Source of the DNA: RGIG995 sp045603745
GTDB taxonomy: Bacteria > Bacillota > Clostridia > Oscillospirales > UBA644
NCBI GenBank assembly: GCA_045603745.1
Contig: JAZUMQ010000015.1
Location: 1 to 27,577 of the forward strand
Direction of reading: 5' to 3'
DNA length: 27,577 bases
The notes beneath the pieces were generated by a model, which had not been told where the DNA came from, did no database searches, and saw only the letters and a program-made list of their open reading frames with translations. Below, piece by piece: positions 16,146-22,986 of the stretch (within the stretch, counting starts at the first letter, position 1; each line of letters opens with the position of its first letter). A program made the translations under genes and the position numbers.

Positions 16146-16865
16146 ATGTCCGGACATTCCAAATGGAAGAATATTATGCACAAAAAAGAGAAGACCGACG
16201 CCCAAAGGGCGAAGATCTTCACCAAAATCGGCAGAGAAATTTCGCTCGCCGTCCGGGAAGGGGGCCCCGATCCCGTTTCCAACGCCGCCTTGAAAGATCT
16301 GATTGCCAAGGCAAAATCCAATAACGTACCCAACGATAACATCGAACGGGTTATCAAAAAAGCTGCCGGAGGCAACGACGGAGCAAATTACGAAGTATTG
16401 ACCTACGAAGGTTACGGTCCTTGCGGGGTTGCCGTTTATCTGCGTTGCGTTACCGACAATCGAAACCGCACTGCCGGGGATTTGCGTCACTATTTCGATA
16501 AATGCGGTGGAAATCTGGGACAGACCGGCTCGGTCAACTGGATGTTTGAGAAAAAAGGCGTCATCGTCATCGACGGCGAAGACGTGGACGAAGATCAGTT
16601 GATGGAAGATCTGTTGGAAGCGGATATTCTTGACATTGTCGCAGAAGAAGGGGGCTTCACCGTTTACACCAATGCAGAAGCCATGTCCGATACCAACGAT
16701 CTGGTATTGTCCAAAAACTATACCGTCCTGTCTGCGGAAGTAGCCTACGTTCCCAACAACTACACTGAACTGTCCGACGAAGACGGCGAAAAAATGCAGA
16801 AACTTCTGGATATGTTGGACGACAACGACGACGTCACCGACGTTTGGCATAACTGGGATAACTGA
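16146..16865 (+). CDS. YebC/PmpR (TACO1) family protein
   Basis: 239 residues with a strong AAGGAGG site. The start MSGHSKWKNIMHKKEKTDAQ and RAKIFTKIGREISLAVREGG are the family signature, followed by IERVIKKAAGG and YEGYGPCGVAVYLRCVTDNRNRT. The family was long annotated as DNA-binding transcriptional regulators; more recent work on bacterial and mitochondrial members points to relief of ribosome stalling at proline-rich stretches. Either could apply here. The acidic C-terminal half (DGEDVDEDQLMEDLLEAD...) is normal for the family. It is the last gene of the rlmB unit, closed by a strong terminator. Confidence 0.93.
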   Translation: MSGHSKWKNIMHKKEKTDAQRAKIFTKIGREISLAVREGGPDPVSNAALKDLIAKAKSNNVPNDNIERVIKKAAGGNDGANYEVLTYEGYGPCGVAVYLRCVTDNRNRTAGDLRHYFDKCGGNLGQTGSVNWMFEKKGVIVIDGEDVDEDQLMEDLLEADILDIVAEEGGFTVYTNAEAMSDTNDLVLSKNYTVLSAEVAYVPNNYTELSDEDGEKMQKLLDMLDDNDDVTDVWHNWDN

Positions 16866-16902
16866 TATTCAAGTCAATTCTTGAAAAAAACTCCATAAAA
16901 AA

Positions 16903-16957
16903 GGTTCCGTAATAAATCGTGGGTTTAACCCAACATTGATTACGGAACCAATTTTTT
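16903..16957. terminator. Long bidirectional terminator
   Basis: GGTTCCGTAAT at 16903-16913 pairs perfectly with 16939-16949; a small inner hairpin (GGGT/ACCC) fills the loop. T-run at 16952-16957 on the plus strand and an A-run at 16897-16902 that gives T residues on the minus strand, so it can end both the yebC unit and the convergent xylose remnant. Confidence 0.85.
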
Positions 16958-16973
16958 AAGTTAATTTTTTAAA

Positions 16974-17340
16974 TCAACCGAAAAGCACGGGGTTCAGAAC
17001 GCTCTGCAATGCTTCCTGATTTCCGCTTTCCACGTGGGAGACGTTGCCCAATTTGGCATTTGGCGGCGTGGTCGGCAAGGGAACAAAGGTCTGCCGTACC
17101 GTCCAAAATGGTCTTGCCGATTCCTTCAGAGAAAGAGGCGTAACGGTTTTTGAGATTTTCTTCCAATCTGCCGTCTTCAATGAGTTTTGCCGCATTGATC
17201 AGACCAAGAGCAAAGGAATCCATACCCAAAAGGAAGGCGTGGAAACTTTGTCCAGACCGTGTTACAATCGTTCCGTTTTCGTTTACCAACAATAGCTTTA
17301 AGGAAGACGTGCCTAAATCGGCGCCAATATACCGTTTCAT
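16974..17340 (-). pseudogene. Fused, frameshifted remnant of xylulokinase and xylose isomerase genes
   Basis: Reading the minus strand from ATG 17340, behind a good AGGGAGG site, the first ~27 residues (MKRYIGADLGTSSLKLLLVN...) are the start of an FGGY sugar kinase of the xylulokinase type. At about 17260 the frame passes directly into the C-terminal part of xylose isomerase: FHAFLLGMDSFALGLINAAK, LIEDGRLEENLKNRYASFSE and GIGKTILDGTADLCSLADHA. ATTTGGC is then duplicated in tandem at 17051-17064; this 7-bp duplication shifts the frame. Removing one copy restores KLGNVSHVESGNQEALQSVL ending in NPVLFG and a stop at 16974-16976, a normal xylose isomerase end. So a deletion removed most of xylB and xylA, and a later duplication broke the chimera. 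Confidence 0.85.
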
Positions 17341-17361
17341 TTTAGCCTCCCTTTAGAATTC

Positions 17362-17382
17362 TTCTATAGTTTCATTATAGAA
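17362..17382. promoter_or_regulatory. Inverted repeat (possible operator) in the xyl/AraC divergent region
   Basis: TTCTATA at 17362-17368 and TATAGAA at 17376-17382, perfect 7-bp arms with a 7-bp spacer. On the minus strand it contains TATAAT (17379-17374), a candidate -10 for the old xyl genes, so a protein bound here would block that promoter. No convincing -35 was found for it. Confidence 0.45.
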
Positions 17383-17390
17383 CATATATC

Positions 17391-17419
17391 TTGACATTTT
17401 TCGCAAAATATGGTACAAT
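17391..17419 (+). promoter_or_regulatory. Promoter of the AraC-family gene
   Basis: Consensus TTGACA at 17391-17396, 17-bp spacer, TACAAT at 17414-17419 with TGG upstream. It is 48 bp before the start codon and points away from the xyl remnant. Confidence 0.8.
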
Positions 17420-17467
17420 TAGTAGACAGAATTTGTCTTTTTTGAAAAATGGGGGGGGTGTAAAAAT

Positions 17468-18235
17468 ATGTTTTACCAATTTCAACACTTGGGCGCGGGT
17501 GATTATTTTGTGAAAGAATACGGGGAAAATTTCAATTTTCCACCCCATATGCACCTGTGTTTTGAATTCATCACCATACGAAAGGGAAAAATGAACGTAA
17601 CCGTAGACGGAACGGAATATCTGTTGCACCCGGGAGAATCCCTTTTAATTTTCCCAAACCAGCTCCATTCTTTGGAATCGAAAGAAAGCGAACATATGCT
17701 CTGCATTTTTGCTCCCGATTTAGTTCGTGCGTACCTCTCAAAAACCGAGCATTGCTGCCCGGAAAACAATTATTTTCGCCCCGACCCGTATTTGACCGAA
17801 GCCCTTGACAAAATCTCCGCAACGGCTTCCAATATTGCAAAAAAGGGGATTCTTTATTCTCTTTGTTCTACCTTTGATCAAAGGGCGACCTACACCTCCC
17901 GGAAGAACGGACAAAAGGGGCTTCTTTCCAAAATTTTTACCTTTGTGGAAGACCATTATGCCGGGGATTGCACCTTAGAACAACTTTCCGCGGAATTGGG
18001 GTATGATTATGCCTATCTATCCCGCCAATTTAAAAAATCCACAGGAATCTCTTACGTCAGCTATCTTAATATTTATCGACTGAACAAAGCTTGCTATCTT
18101 TTGGAAAACACCGACGAATCCATCTTGCAATGCGCCTTGGACAGCGGGTATAACTCACTACGAACCTTTAATCGAAATTTTAAAAAACAGTATTCCTGCT
18201 CGCCTGCGCAATATCGAAAACAAAGAATTTCATAA
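17468..18235 (+). CDS. AraC-family transcriptional regulator
   Basis: 255 residues. The N-terminal part (about 20-75) is a cupin-like sensing domain: NFPPHMHLCFEFITIRKGK, VDGTEYLLHPGESLLIFPNQ, LHSLES. The C-terminal ~100 residues are the double helix-turn-helix of AraC/XylS proteins: LEQLSAELGYDYAYLSRQFK for the first and ILQCALDSGYNSLRTFNRNF for the second, closing with CSPAQYRKQR. Such proteins bind a small sugar-type ligand and switch adjacent operons. It is divergent from the xylB-xylA remnant, so it was probably the local activator of xylose genes and is now without its old target; that link is inferred from position. The frame is intact with good promoter and normal length, so it may still act elsewhere. 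Confidence 0.9.
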   Translation: MFYQFQHLGAGDYFVKEYGENFNFPPHMHLCFEFITIRKGKMNVTVDGTEYLLHPGESLLIFPNQLHSLESKESEHMLCIFAPDLVRAYLSKTEHCCPENNYFRPDPYLTEALDKISATASNIAKKGILYSLCSTFDQRATYTSRKNGQKGLLSKIFTFVEDHYAGDCTLEQLSAELGYDYAYLSRQFKKSTGISYVSYLNIYRLNKACYLLENTDESILQCALDSGYNSLRTFNRNFKKQYSCSPAQYRKQRIS

Positions 18236-18258
18236 AAAATATAATGACTAAAAACACC

Positions 18259-18287
18259 TTGACAAAAACCGTTCGATGTGCTATCAT
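18259..18287 (+). promoter_or_regulatory. Promoter of cysK
   Basis: Consensus TTGACA at 18259-18264, 17-bp spacer, TATCAT at 18282-18287. It lies 30 bp upstream of the cysK start. No T-box or SAM riboswitch fits in the short leader. Confidence 0.8.
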
Positions 18288-18317
18288 TTAAAATATCAAA
18301 GCGAAAGAAGGAACTCC

Positions 18318-19241
18318 ATGAATATCTATACTTCCGTCGACCAGTTGATTGGAAAAACGCCGTTGCTGGAACTGAAAAATCTTGAAATTGCTCTGGGATT
18401 ACAGGCAAAACTTTTGGCAAAATTAGAATATTTCAACCCTGCCGGGTCGGTAAAAGACCGGGTGGCAAAGCAAATGATTGACGACGCCGAAGCCTCGGAA
18501 ATCCTCAAGCCGAATTCCGTAATCATTGAACCGACATCGGGAAATACCGGGATCGGACTTGCGGCGGTGGCGGCAAGCCGGGGGTACCGATGCATCATCG
18601 TCATGCCCGACACCATGTCGGTAGAACGACGGAAATTGATGAAAGCTTACGGCGCAGATTTGATTTTGACCGACGGCAAGTTGGGAATGTCCGGTGCAAT
18701 CGCCAAGGCGGAGGAATTGGCGAAAGAAAACCCCGATGCTTGGATTGCGGGACAGTTTGTCAATCCATCAAACCCAAAAGCCCATCTCCTCACCACCGGT
18801 CCTGAAATTTGGGAAGACACCGATGGAACGGTAGACCTTTTCGTCGCAGGCGTAGGAACCGGAGGCACCATCACCGGCACCGGAGAATATCTGAAAGCAA
18901 AAAATCCGGCGTTGCGCGTCATCGCCGTAGAACCCAAAGATTCCGCCGTGTTATCCGGACAAAAACCGGGAGCTCATGGATTGCAAGGCATCGGAGCAGG
19001 ATTTATTCCGGAGGTTCTGGACACCGAAATTTACGATGAAATTTTCCCTGTTACCACCGATGAAGCCTACACTGCCGCCCGGCTGTTGGGACAAAAAGAA
19101 GGCGTCCTTGCGGGCATCTCATCGGGAGCGGCACTCCACGCCGCCATCGAACAAGCAAAGCGCCCGGAAAACGCCGGAAAAACCATCGTGGTTCTTCTCC
19201 CCGACACCGGCGACCGGTATCTTTCGACCGCGTTGTTTTAA
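18318..19241 (+). CDS. cysK: Cysteine synthase A (O-acetylserine sulfhydrylase)
   Basis: 307 residues from ATG 18318, which has AGAAGGAA upstream; an earlier in-frame ATG at 18276 lies inside the promoter. The enzyme makes cysteine from O-acetylserine and sulfide using PLP. Lys46 in NPAGSVKDRVA is the PLP-binding lysine, TSGNTG (73-78) binds the substrate carboxylate, GVGTGGTITGTGEYLK holds the PLP phosphate, and SSGAALHAA lies near the end. Length and motifs fit CysK rather than CysM or cystathionine beta-synthase. It has its own promoter and terminator, and no cysE or sulfate genes are in the window. Confidence 0.96.
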   Translation: MNIYTSVDQLIGKTPLLELKNLEIALGLQAKLLAKLEYFNPAGSVKDRVAKQMIDDAEASEILKPNSVIIEPTSGNTGIGLAAVAASRGYRCIIVMPDTMSVERRKLMKAYGADLILTDGKLGMSGAIAKAEELAKENPDAWIAGQFVNPSNPKAHLLTTGPEIWEDTDGTVDLFVAGVGTGGTITGTGEYLKAKNPALRVIAVEPKDSAVLSGQKPGAHGLQGIGAGFIPEVLDTEIYDEIFPVTTDEAYTAARLLGQKEGVLAGISSGAALHAAIEQAKRPENAGKTIVVLLPDTGDRYLSTALF

Positions 19242-19264
19242 GTAAGTTTGTAGGGGTAGGGATA

Positions 19265-19324
19265 CTTTTCTTTCTTTTTGTGAGAAAAGAAAGAAAAGCA
19301 AAGTTCGGCGGAATACTTCCGCCG
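19265..19324. repeat. Composite two-hairpin repeat, copy 1
   Basis: First hairpin: CTTTTCTTTCTTTT at 19265-19278 pairs perfectly with 19285-19298. Seven bases later a GC hairpin: CGGCGGAA at 19306-19313 with TTCCGCCG at 19317-19324, followed by GGAAA. The same plan (pyrimidine/purine hairpin, GCAAA linker, CCGCC/GGCGG hairpin, GGAAA) recurs at 26331-26400. This makes a dispersed intergenic element likely. Confidence 0.65.
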
Positions 19325-19338
19325 GGAAATAAAAATAT

Positions 19339-19374
19339 AAGGTGCTTGTAAATCAATACAAGCACCTTGTTTTT
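19339..19374 (+). terminator. Intrinsic terminator of cysK
   Basis: AAGGTGCTTGTA at 19339-19350 pairs perfectly with 19357-19368, loop of 6, then GTTTTT. AT-rich sequence on the other side (TATATTTTTATT on the minus strand) could let it serve the convergent HTH operon too. Confidence 0.85.
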
Positions 19375-19415
19375 ATGTTTCCAACGGGTGGCGTTGTTTT
19401 TTCTTCGGTTTCTTC

Positions 19416-19748
19416 TTACTCTCTCTCCGCTTCTGCAAGAATGGTCTTGTACGTCCTGCGGTCGGTCTTACGTAAAATACGCAACTGGTGAATCATAAAT
19501 TTCATCAAATCCCCCTCGTTGACGGATTTAAAAACCTGTTCCGTTTCTCGGTAGGGAATGTCGTAGGCATTACAGATTTTCAAAAGACTGTCGGGAGAAG
19601 GGGTAACCGGATTTCCGGTGCGGGGGTCGTATTCCTTTTCAATGGCGGAAAGATAGGTGTGAGAAATTCCGATATTCGCCGCCGCTTCCCGCAAGGACCA
19701 ACCCTTTTCCATGCGTGCTTCAAAAATACGTTCTCCGAAGGATTTCAT
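19416..19748 (-). CDS. Small XRE-type helix-turn-helix regulator
   Basis: 110 residues, minus strand, start 1 bp after the rnhB stop, so the last gene of the rplS-lepB-rbgA-rnhB group. Residues about 4-60 are a Cro/C1-type HTH: FGERIFEARMEKGWSLREAA, ANIGISHTYLSAIEKEYDPR, with a longer insertion TGNPVTPSPDSLLKICNAYD before the last helix. The C-terminal ~45 residues are charged and helical (LMKFMIHQLRILRKTDRRTY) and may mediate dimerisation. No effector domain is visible. Its target is unknown; the placement after rnhB is not one I recognise as conserved. Confidence 0.85.
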   Translation of the reverse strand: MKSFGERIFEARMEKGWSLREAAANIGISHTYLSAIEKEYDPRTGNPVTPSPDSLLKICNAYDIPYRETEQVFKSVNEGDLMKFMIHQLRILRKTDRRTYKTILAEAERE

Positions 19749-19749
19749 G

Positions 19750-20355
19750 TCAGTCCTCCCGATGTTGGTCGAGATTCTTCAAAAAGGATCTTCGATAAAT
19801 GGGGGAAATCCCATGCTCCAAAATTTTGCGATAGTGTTCTTTGGTAGGGTATCCCTTATGTTTTTCCAATTCGTATTGGGGATATTGCAACGCCAATTCT
19901 TTCATCATACGATCCCGAGAGACCTTGGCGATGACCGATGCAGCGGAAATGGAGGGGCATTTTGCATCGCCTTTCACCACCGGAAGAGCGGGCACGGTCA
20001 ACCCTTTGGGGATTCGGTTCCCGTCCACCAAGGCAAAGGAAGGTTTCTTTTGCAAAGATTCCACTGCCCGACACATGGCAAGGTAGGTGGCGTTGAGGAT
20101 ATTATAGGCGTCGATTTCTTCGGGAGTGGCGATTCCCATTCCCCAACAACAAGAAGCGGTAATTTCTTCGTACAATTTTTCCCGCTTGGATTCCGACAGT
20201 TTTTTGGAATCGTTCAACCCGGAAACGTCAAACCCGTCGGGCAAGATTACTGCTCCGGCAACAACCGGACCGCACAAAGGACCTCTGCCCGCTTCGTCGA
20301 TCCCGCAAAGTCCGGGATATTCCGCTCGATAGGGCAATTCAAATTCCCAGGTCAT
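19750..20355 (-). CDS. rnhB: Ribonuclease HII
   Basis: 201 residues, minus strand, overlapping the rbgA stop by 4 bp. RNase HII removes ribonucleotides and RNA primers from RNA-DNA hybrids. The active-site signature GIDEAGRGPLCGPVVAGAV is near the N terminus (Asp20, Glu21); the third and fourth acidic residues are in ALVDGNR and in ISAASVIAKVSRDRMM. The end HGISPIYRRSF is typical. In many Bacillota the order is rplS-lepB-rbgA-rnhB as here. Confidence 0.95.
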   Translation of the reverse strand: MTWEFELPYRAEYPGLCGIDEAGRGPLCGPVVAGAVILPDGFDVSGLNDSKKLSESKREKLYEEITASCCWGMGIATPEEIDAYNILNATYLAMCRAVESLQKKPSFALVDGNRIPKGLTVPALPVVKGDAKCPSISAASVIAKVSRDRMMKELALQYPQYELEKHKGYPTKEHYRKILEHGISPIYRRSFLKNLDQHRED

Positions 20356-21221
20356 TCTTCCGTCTCCTCGGTTTTTTGCTCCGGACGTTCCAGAGTGATC
20401 CGACCGATCTTTGCCCCCCGGAATTCGTCCAACAGCGTAATTGCCGTACGTTCTTCGTCCACCTCACCGCCGCTGACCACAAAGCCCCGCTTGCGACCGA
20501 TCTGCAAAAACAGATCGTAGGCTTTCGATTCCAATTCCGTCAATTTATAGCGAGCTTTCAATTCTTCGGGGTAATACTTGGCAAGCATCGCCACCAAGAT
20601 CAGAGACAGTCCTTCCAAATCGAGAATGGTATCTTTGATGGCACCGGTAATTGCCAACAACGCCGCGTCGGACTGGTTTTCCAACTTCGGCCACAAAATG
20701 CCTGGGGTATCCAAAAGATCAATCCCTTCTGCCAAGGGAACCCATTGTTTTTTCTGCGTAACACCGGGGCGATCCTGAGCTTCGGCACGACGCGCTCCGC
20801 AAAGATTATTGATAAAAGTGGATTTTCCCACGTTGGGAATTCCCAAAATCATAACCCGGGCGGTGCGGGCAACGATGCCCCGCTTTTTATCCCGTTCTGC
20901 CTTTTCCCGGTATGCTTCCCGAATGGCGTTCAGCACTGGCTTGCGGTCGTCTTTACTGCGACTGTTCCCCAAAAGGACGGTATACCCCATCTTGCGGTAA
21001 TATTCCGCCCATTTTTTGTTCTCGGTGGGGTCAGCCAAATCGCTTTTATTTAAAATCAAAATTTTCGCTTTGTTCCCGATCAGTTCTGCAATATCGGGAT
21101 TTTTTGAGGCAGTGGGAATTCGGGCATCGACCAATTCAATGACGATGTCCACGTTTTTCATGGTATCAAGAATGATACGGCGGGTTTTCGCCATATGCCC
21201 GGGATACCAGTTAATGTCCAT
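20352..21221 (-). CDS. rbgA: Ribosome biogenesis GTPase RbgA (YlqF)
   Basis: 289 residues, minus strand. The GTPase motifs are circularly permuted, as expected for YlqF: G4 ILNKSDLADP (about 57-65) comes before G1 LGIPNVGKST (126-135), switch RPGVTQ and G3 DTPGILWP (171-178). The N-terminal WYPGHMAK is the family hallmark. RbgA acts in late 50S assembly; it is essential in Bacillus subtilis. It begins 14 bp after lepB and overlaps rnhB by 4 bp, so the three are co-transcribed. With Obg and EngB it is the third 50S-assembly GTPase in this window. Confidence 0.95.
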   Translation of the reverse strand: MDINWYPGHMAKTRRIILDTMKNVDIVIELVDARIPTASKNPDIAELIGNKAKILILNKSDLADPTENKKWAEYYRKMGYTVLLGNSRSKDDRKPVLNAIREAYREKAERDKKRGIVARTARVMILGIPNVGKSTFINNLCGARRAEAQDRPGVTQKKQWVPLAEGIDLLDTPGILWPKLENQSDAALLAITGAIKDTILDLEGLSLILVAMLAKYYPEELKARYKLTELESKAYDLFLQIGRKRGFVVSGGEVDEERTAITLLDEFRGAKIGRITLERPEQKTEETEE

Positions 21222-21235
21222 AAATCACACCTCGT

Positions 21236-22264
21236 TTATTCGCAAAATCCAAAACTGTCCAAAGGCCAGAACCGTAAAATTACTCTGCCCGCCAGTTGTC
21301 CGATCTCCACGCACCCCAGATCGTCATATCGACTGTCGTGGGAAATGCCTCGGTTATCTCCCATAACGTAAACGCAACCTTCCGGAACGACGATGGGATT
21401 TTTGGTCGTATGAGGCAACGTTCCTATTCCTTCCAGATAAGGCTCGTCCAATAATTTATCGTCTACGAAAACCTGATAGGTCTCCGGATTGATATACACT
21501 TTCTGTCCTGCCACGGCAATGACTCGCTTGATCCACAATTCATTTTCTTCGTCAATTTCGGGACGAAAAACCACAATATCTCCTTGCTCGGGAGTATAAA
21601 ACAGATCCGAAATAATATAACGGTCTCCGCCGTACATGGTGGGCACCATGGAAGTTCCTTCCACAACACCGGTTCGACAGATGAGGGTCAAAACCAAGAT
21701 CGCCGCTACCAGAGCCCCAACAATAATCTCTACAAACTCCACCAAGGGGGAAACAGCACTTCCGGGCTTCTTTCCCGGTTTTTTTACCGAAACCTCTTGC
21801 GGCAAAACTTCTCCTTCCGCGATCCGTCTGCGTCGTTGAGGAATTTGGTCGATGGGCGTATAAGTTTCCTCGGCAAGAGTCAGTTCTTCCGGAAAAACAA
21901 CCGGGGGAAGATCTTCGGAAAGTTCTGATTCGGTAAACGTAATTTCCGGAATGGAATTTTCAATATCTTCCGCGGCATCTTGGGGCAAAATTTCAAAAGA
22001 ATCGGAAGACAAATCTGAGGAAGGGTCGTCTTCCATCAACGAAATCTGAACGTCCGAATCCGAATTCAAATCCGAATCTTCATTTTCCCACAGAGGAATC
22101 TGATCTTCCGATGCGAGAATTTCATCTTCCCAAAGGGAAATCTGTCCTTCGTCTTCCGCTTCTTCGGAAGGGGACGTTGCACCCTGTTCCGAATCAATCT
22201 CGAGAACCGAACCGAAAACTTCTTCCTCTGCATCGGGGGAAAGAAACTTATTTTCCTCGGTCAT
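21236..22264 (-). CDS. lepB: Signal peptidase I with a long acidic N-terminal extension
   Basis: 342 residues, minus strand, AGAAAGGACGG upstream. The C-terminal ~170 residues are a normal type I signal peptidase: membrane segment at about 172-196, catalytic Ser205 in VEGTSMVPTM, Lys246 in LWIKRVIAVAG, and MGDNRGISHDSRYDDLG. The enzyme cuts signal peptides outside the membrane. The first ~165 residues are unusual: strongly acidic, rich in Ser, Glu and Asp, and with a motif repeated three times (QISLWEDE at 41, QIPLWENE at 55, QISLMEDD at 73). With an N-in topology this tail would be cytoplasmic, ending in a basic QRRRRIAEG...KKPGKKPG patch near the membrane. Confidence 0.95.
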   Translation of the reverse strand: MTEENKFLSPDAEEEVFGSVLEIDSEQGATSPSEEAEDEGQISLWEDEILASEDQIPLWENEDSDLNSDSDVQISLMEDDPSSDLSSDSFEILPQDAAEDIENSIPEITFTESELSEDLPPVVFPEELTLAEETYTPIDQIPQRRRRIAEGEVLPQEVSVKKPGKKPGSAVSPLVEFVEIIVGALVAAILVLTLICRTGVVEGTSMVPTMYGGDRYIISDLFYTPEQGDIVVFRPEIDEENELWIKRVIAVAGQKVYINPETYQVFVDDKLLDEPYLEGIGTLPHTTKNPIVVPEGCVYVMGDNRGISHDSRYDDLGCVEIGQLAGRVILRFWPLDSFGFCE

Positions 22265-22302
22265 TGATCTGCCGTCCTTTCTAAAAACAATTCTCGGATA
22301 AG

Positions 22303-22342
22303 AAAAAACAGTTCATAGAAAACATCGATTTCCTACGAACTG
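22303..22342 (-). terminator. Intrinsic terminator of rplS
   Basis: On the minus strand, CAGTTCGTAGGAAA (22342-22329) pairs with TTTTCTATGAACTG (22322-22309) over 14 bp with two G-T pairs, followed by six T (22308-22303). It lies between rplS and lepB and should reduce read-through from the strong rplS promoter into lepB. Confidence 0.8.
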
Positions 22343-22374
22343 CTTCTCTCCTGTTCGATGAAAAAGGAAGAAAC

Positions 22375-22722
22375 TTACAGAAGTTCCTTAACCTTGGCTG
22401 CTTTACCGGTTCTGTTGCGCAGATAGTAAAGCTTCGCACGACGAACTTTACCGCGGCGAACCACTTCAACCTTTGCAAGGTTGGGGGAGTTGACGGGGAA
22501 AGTTCTCTCCACACCGACGCCATAGGAAACCCGGCGAACGGTTACGGTTTCGGAAACACCACCGTGCTTCTTCGCAATTACGGTGCCTTCAAAAACCTGG
22601 ATACGCTCTCTGGCGCCTTCTTTGATCTTCACGTGGACGCGAACGGTAGAGCCGATTTCAAACTGAAAAGGTTCTTCCCGAAGCTGATCTTTAGTGAAGT
22701 TATCAAGAATAACGTTGTTCAT
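22375..22722 (-). CDS. rplS: 50S ribosomal protein L19
   Basis: 115 residues, minus strand, with AGGAGG just upstream. The sequence is a textbook bL19: FEIGSTVRVHVKIKEGARER, QVFEGTVIAKKHGGVSETVT, VRRVSYGVGVERTFPVNSPN, and the basic C terminus KVRRAKLYYLRNRTGKAAKV. L19 sits at the 30S-50S interface. It is followed by its own terminator and then lepB-rbgA-rnhB, a conserved arrangement. Confidence 0.97.
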   Translation of the reverse strand: MNNVILDNFTKDQLREEPFQFEIGSTVRVHVKIKEGARERIQVFEGTVIAKKHGGVSETVTVRRVSYGVGVERTFPVNSPNLAKVEVVRRGKVRRAKLYYLRNRTGKAAKVKELL

Positions 22723-22805
22723 CTCTCAGTACCTCCTGATGTAATGTCAAGATAAGTAAGACGTTCATGCTGAGAGCAGAGGACCGTCCGAATCAAGCAA
22801 CAGTT

Positions 22806-22834
22806 ATTATACCATAAAAAATAAGGAATTGCAA
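22806..22834 (-). promoter_or_regulatory. Promoter of rplS, with a ~75-nt leader
   Basis: Minus strand: TTGCAA (22834-22829), 17-bp spacer, TATAAT (22811-22806) with TGG upstream. Transcription would start near 22799, leaving a leader of about 75 nt before the rplS start at 22722. Ribosomal protein genes often carry autoregulatory leaders, and an L19 leader family is known in Bacillota, but I see only short pairings here and do not claim it. Confidence 0.8.
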
Positions 22835-22919
22835 GTAAAAGTTTTAATTTTTTCCATTGTTTACAAAAAGTTCATTTATTGTTCCCGAAACAAACCTCAA
22901 AATTGCCTTACTTTGGAGA

Positions 22920-22948
22920 TTGACAGATACGAAGTTTTGTATTATAAT
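22920..22948 (+). promoter_or_regulatory. Consensus promoter of the large lipoprotein gene
   Basis: TTGACA at 22920-22925, 17-bp spacer, TATAAT at 22943-22948, a full match to the housekeeping consensus. It is divergent from the rplS promoter about 90 bp away. Confidence 0.88.
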
Positions 22949-22986
22949 AATATAGAACATACACCATTTGACCGAAAGGATCCGAT

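Noticed and set aside
15960..16850. 296-codon minus-strand frame over yebC
   Set aside because: Antisense to a clear YebC gene; composition shows reversed acidic codons and nothing recognisable.
18241..18317. Regulatory leader (T-box or SAM riboswitch) before cysK
   Set aside because: The leader after the predicted start is only ~25 nt, too short for these elements.
19711..20520. 269-codon plus-strand frame across rnhB and rbgA
   Set aside because: It is a shadow of two well-supported minus-strand genes, with no ribosome binding site or recognisable domain.
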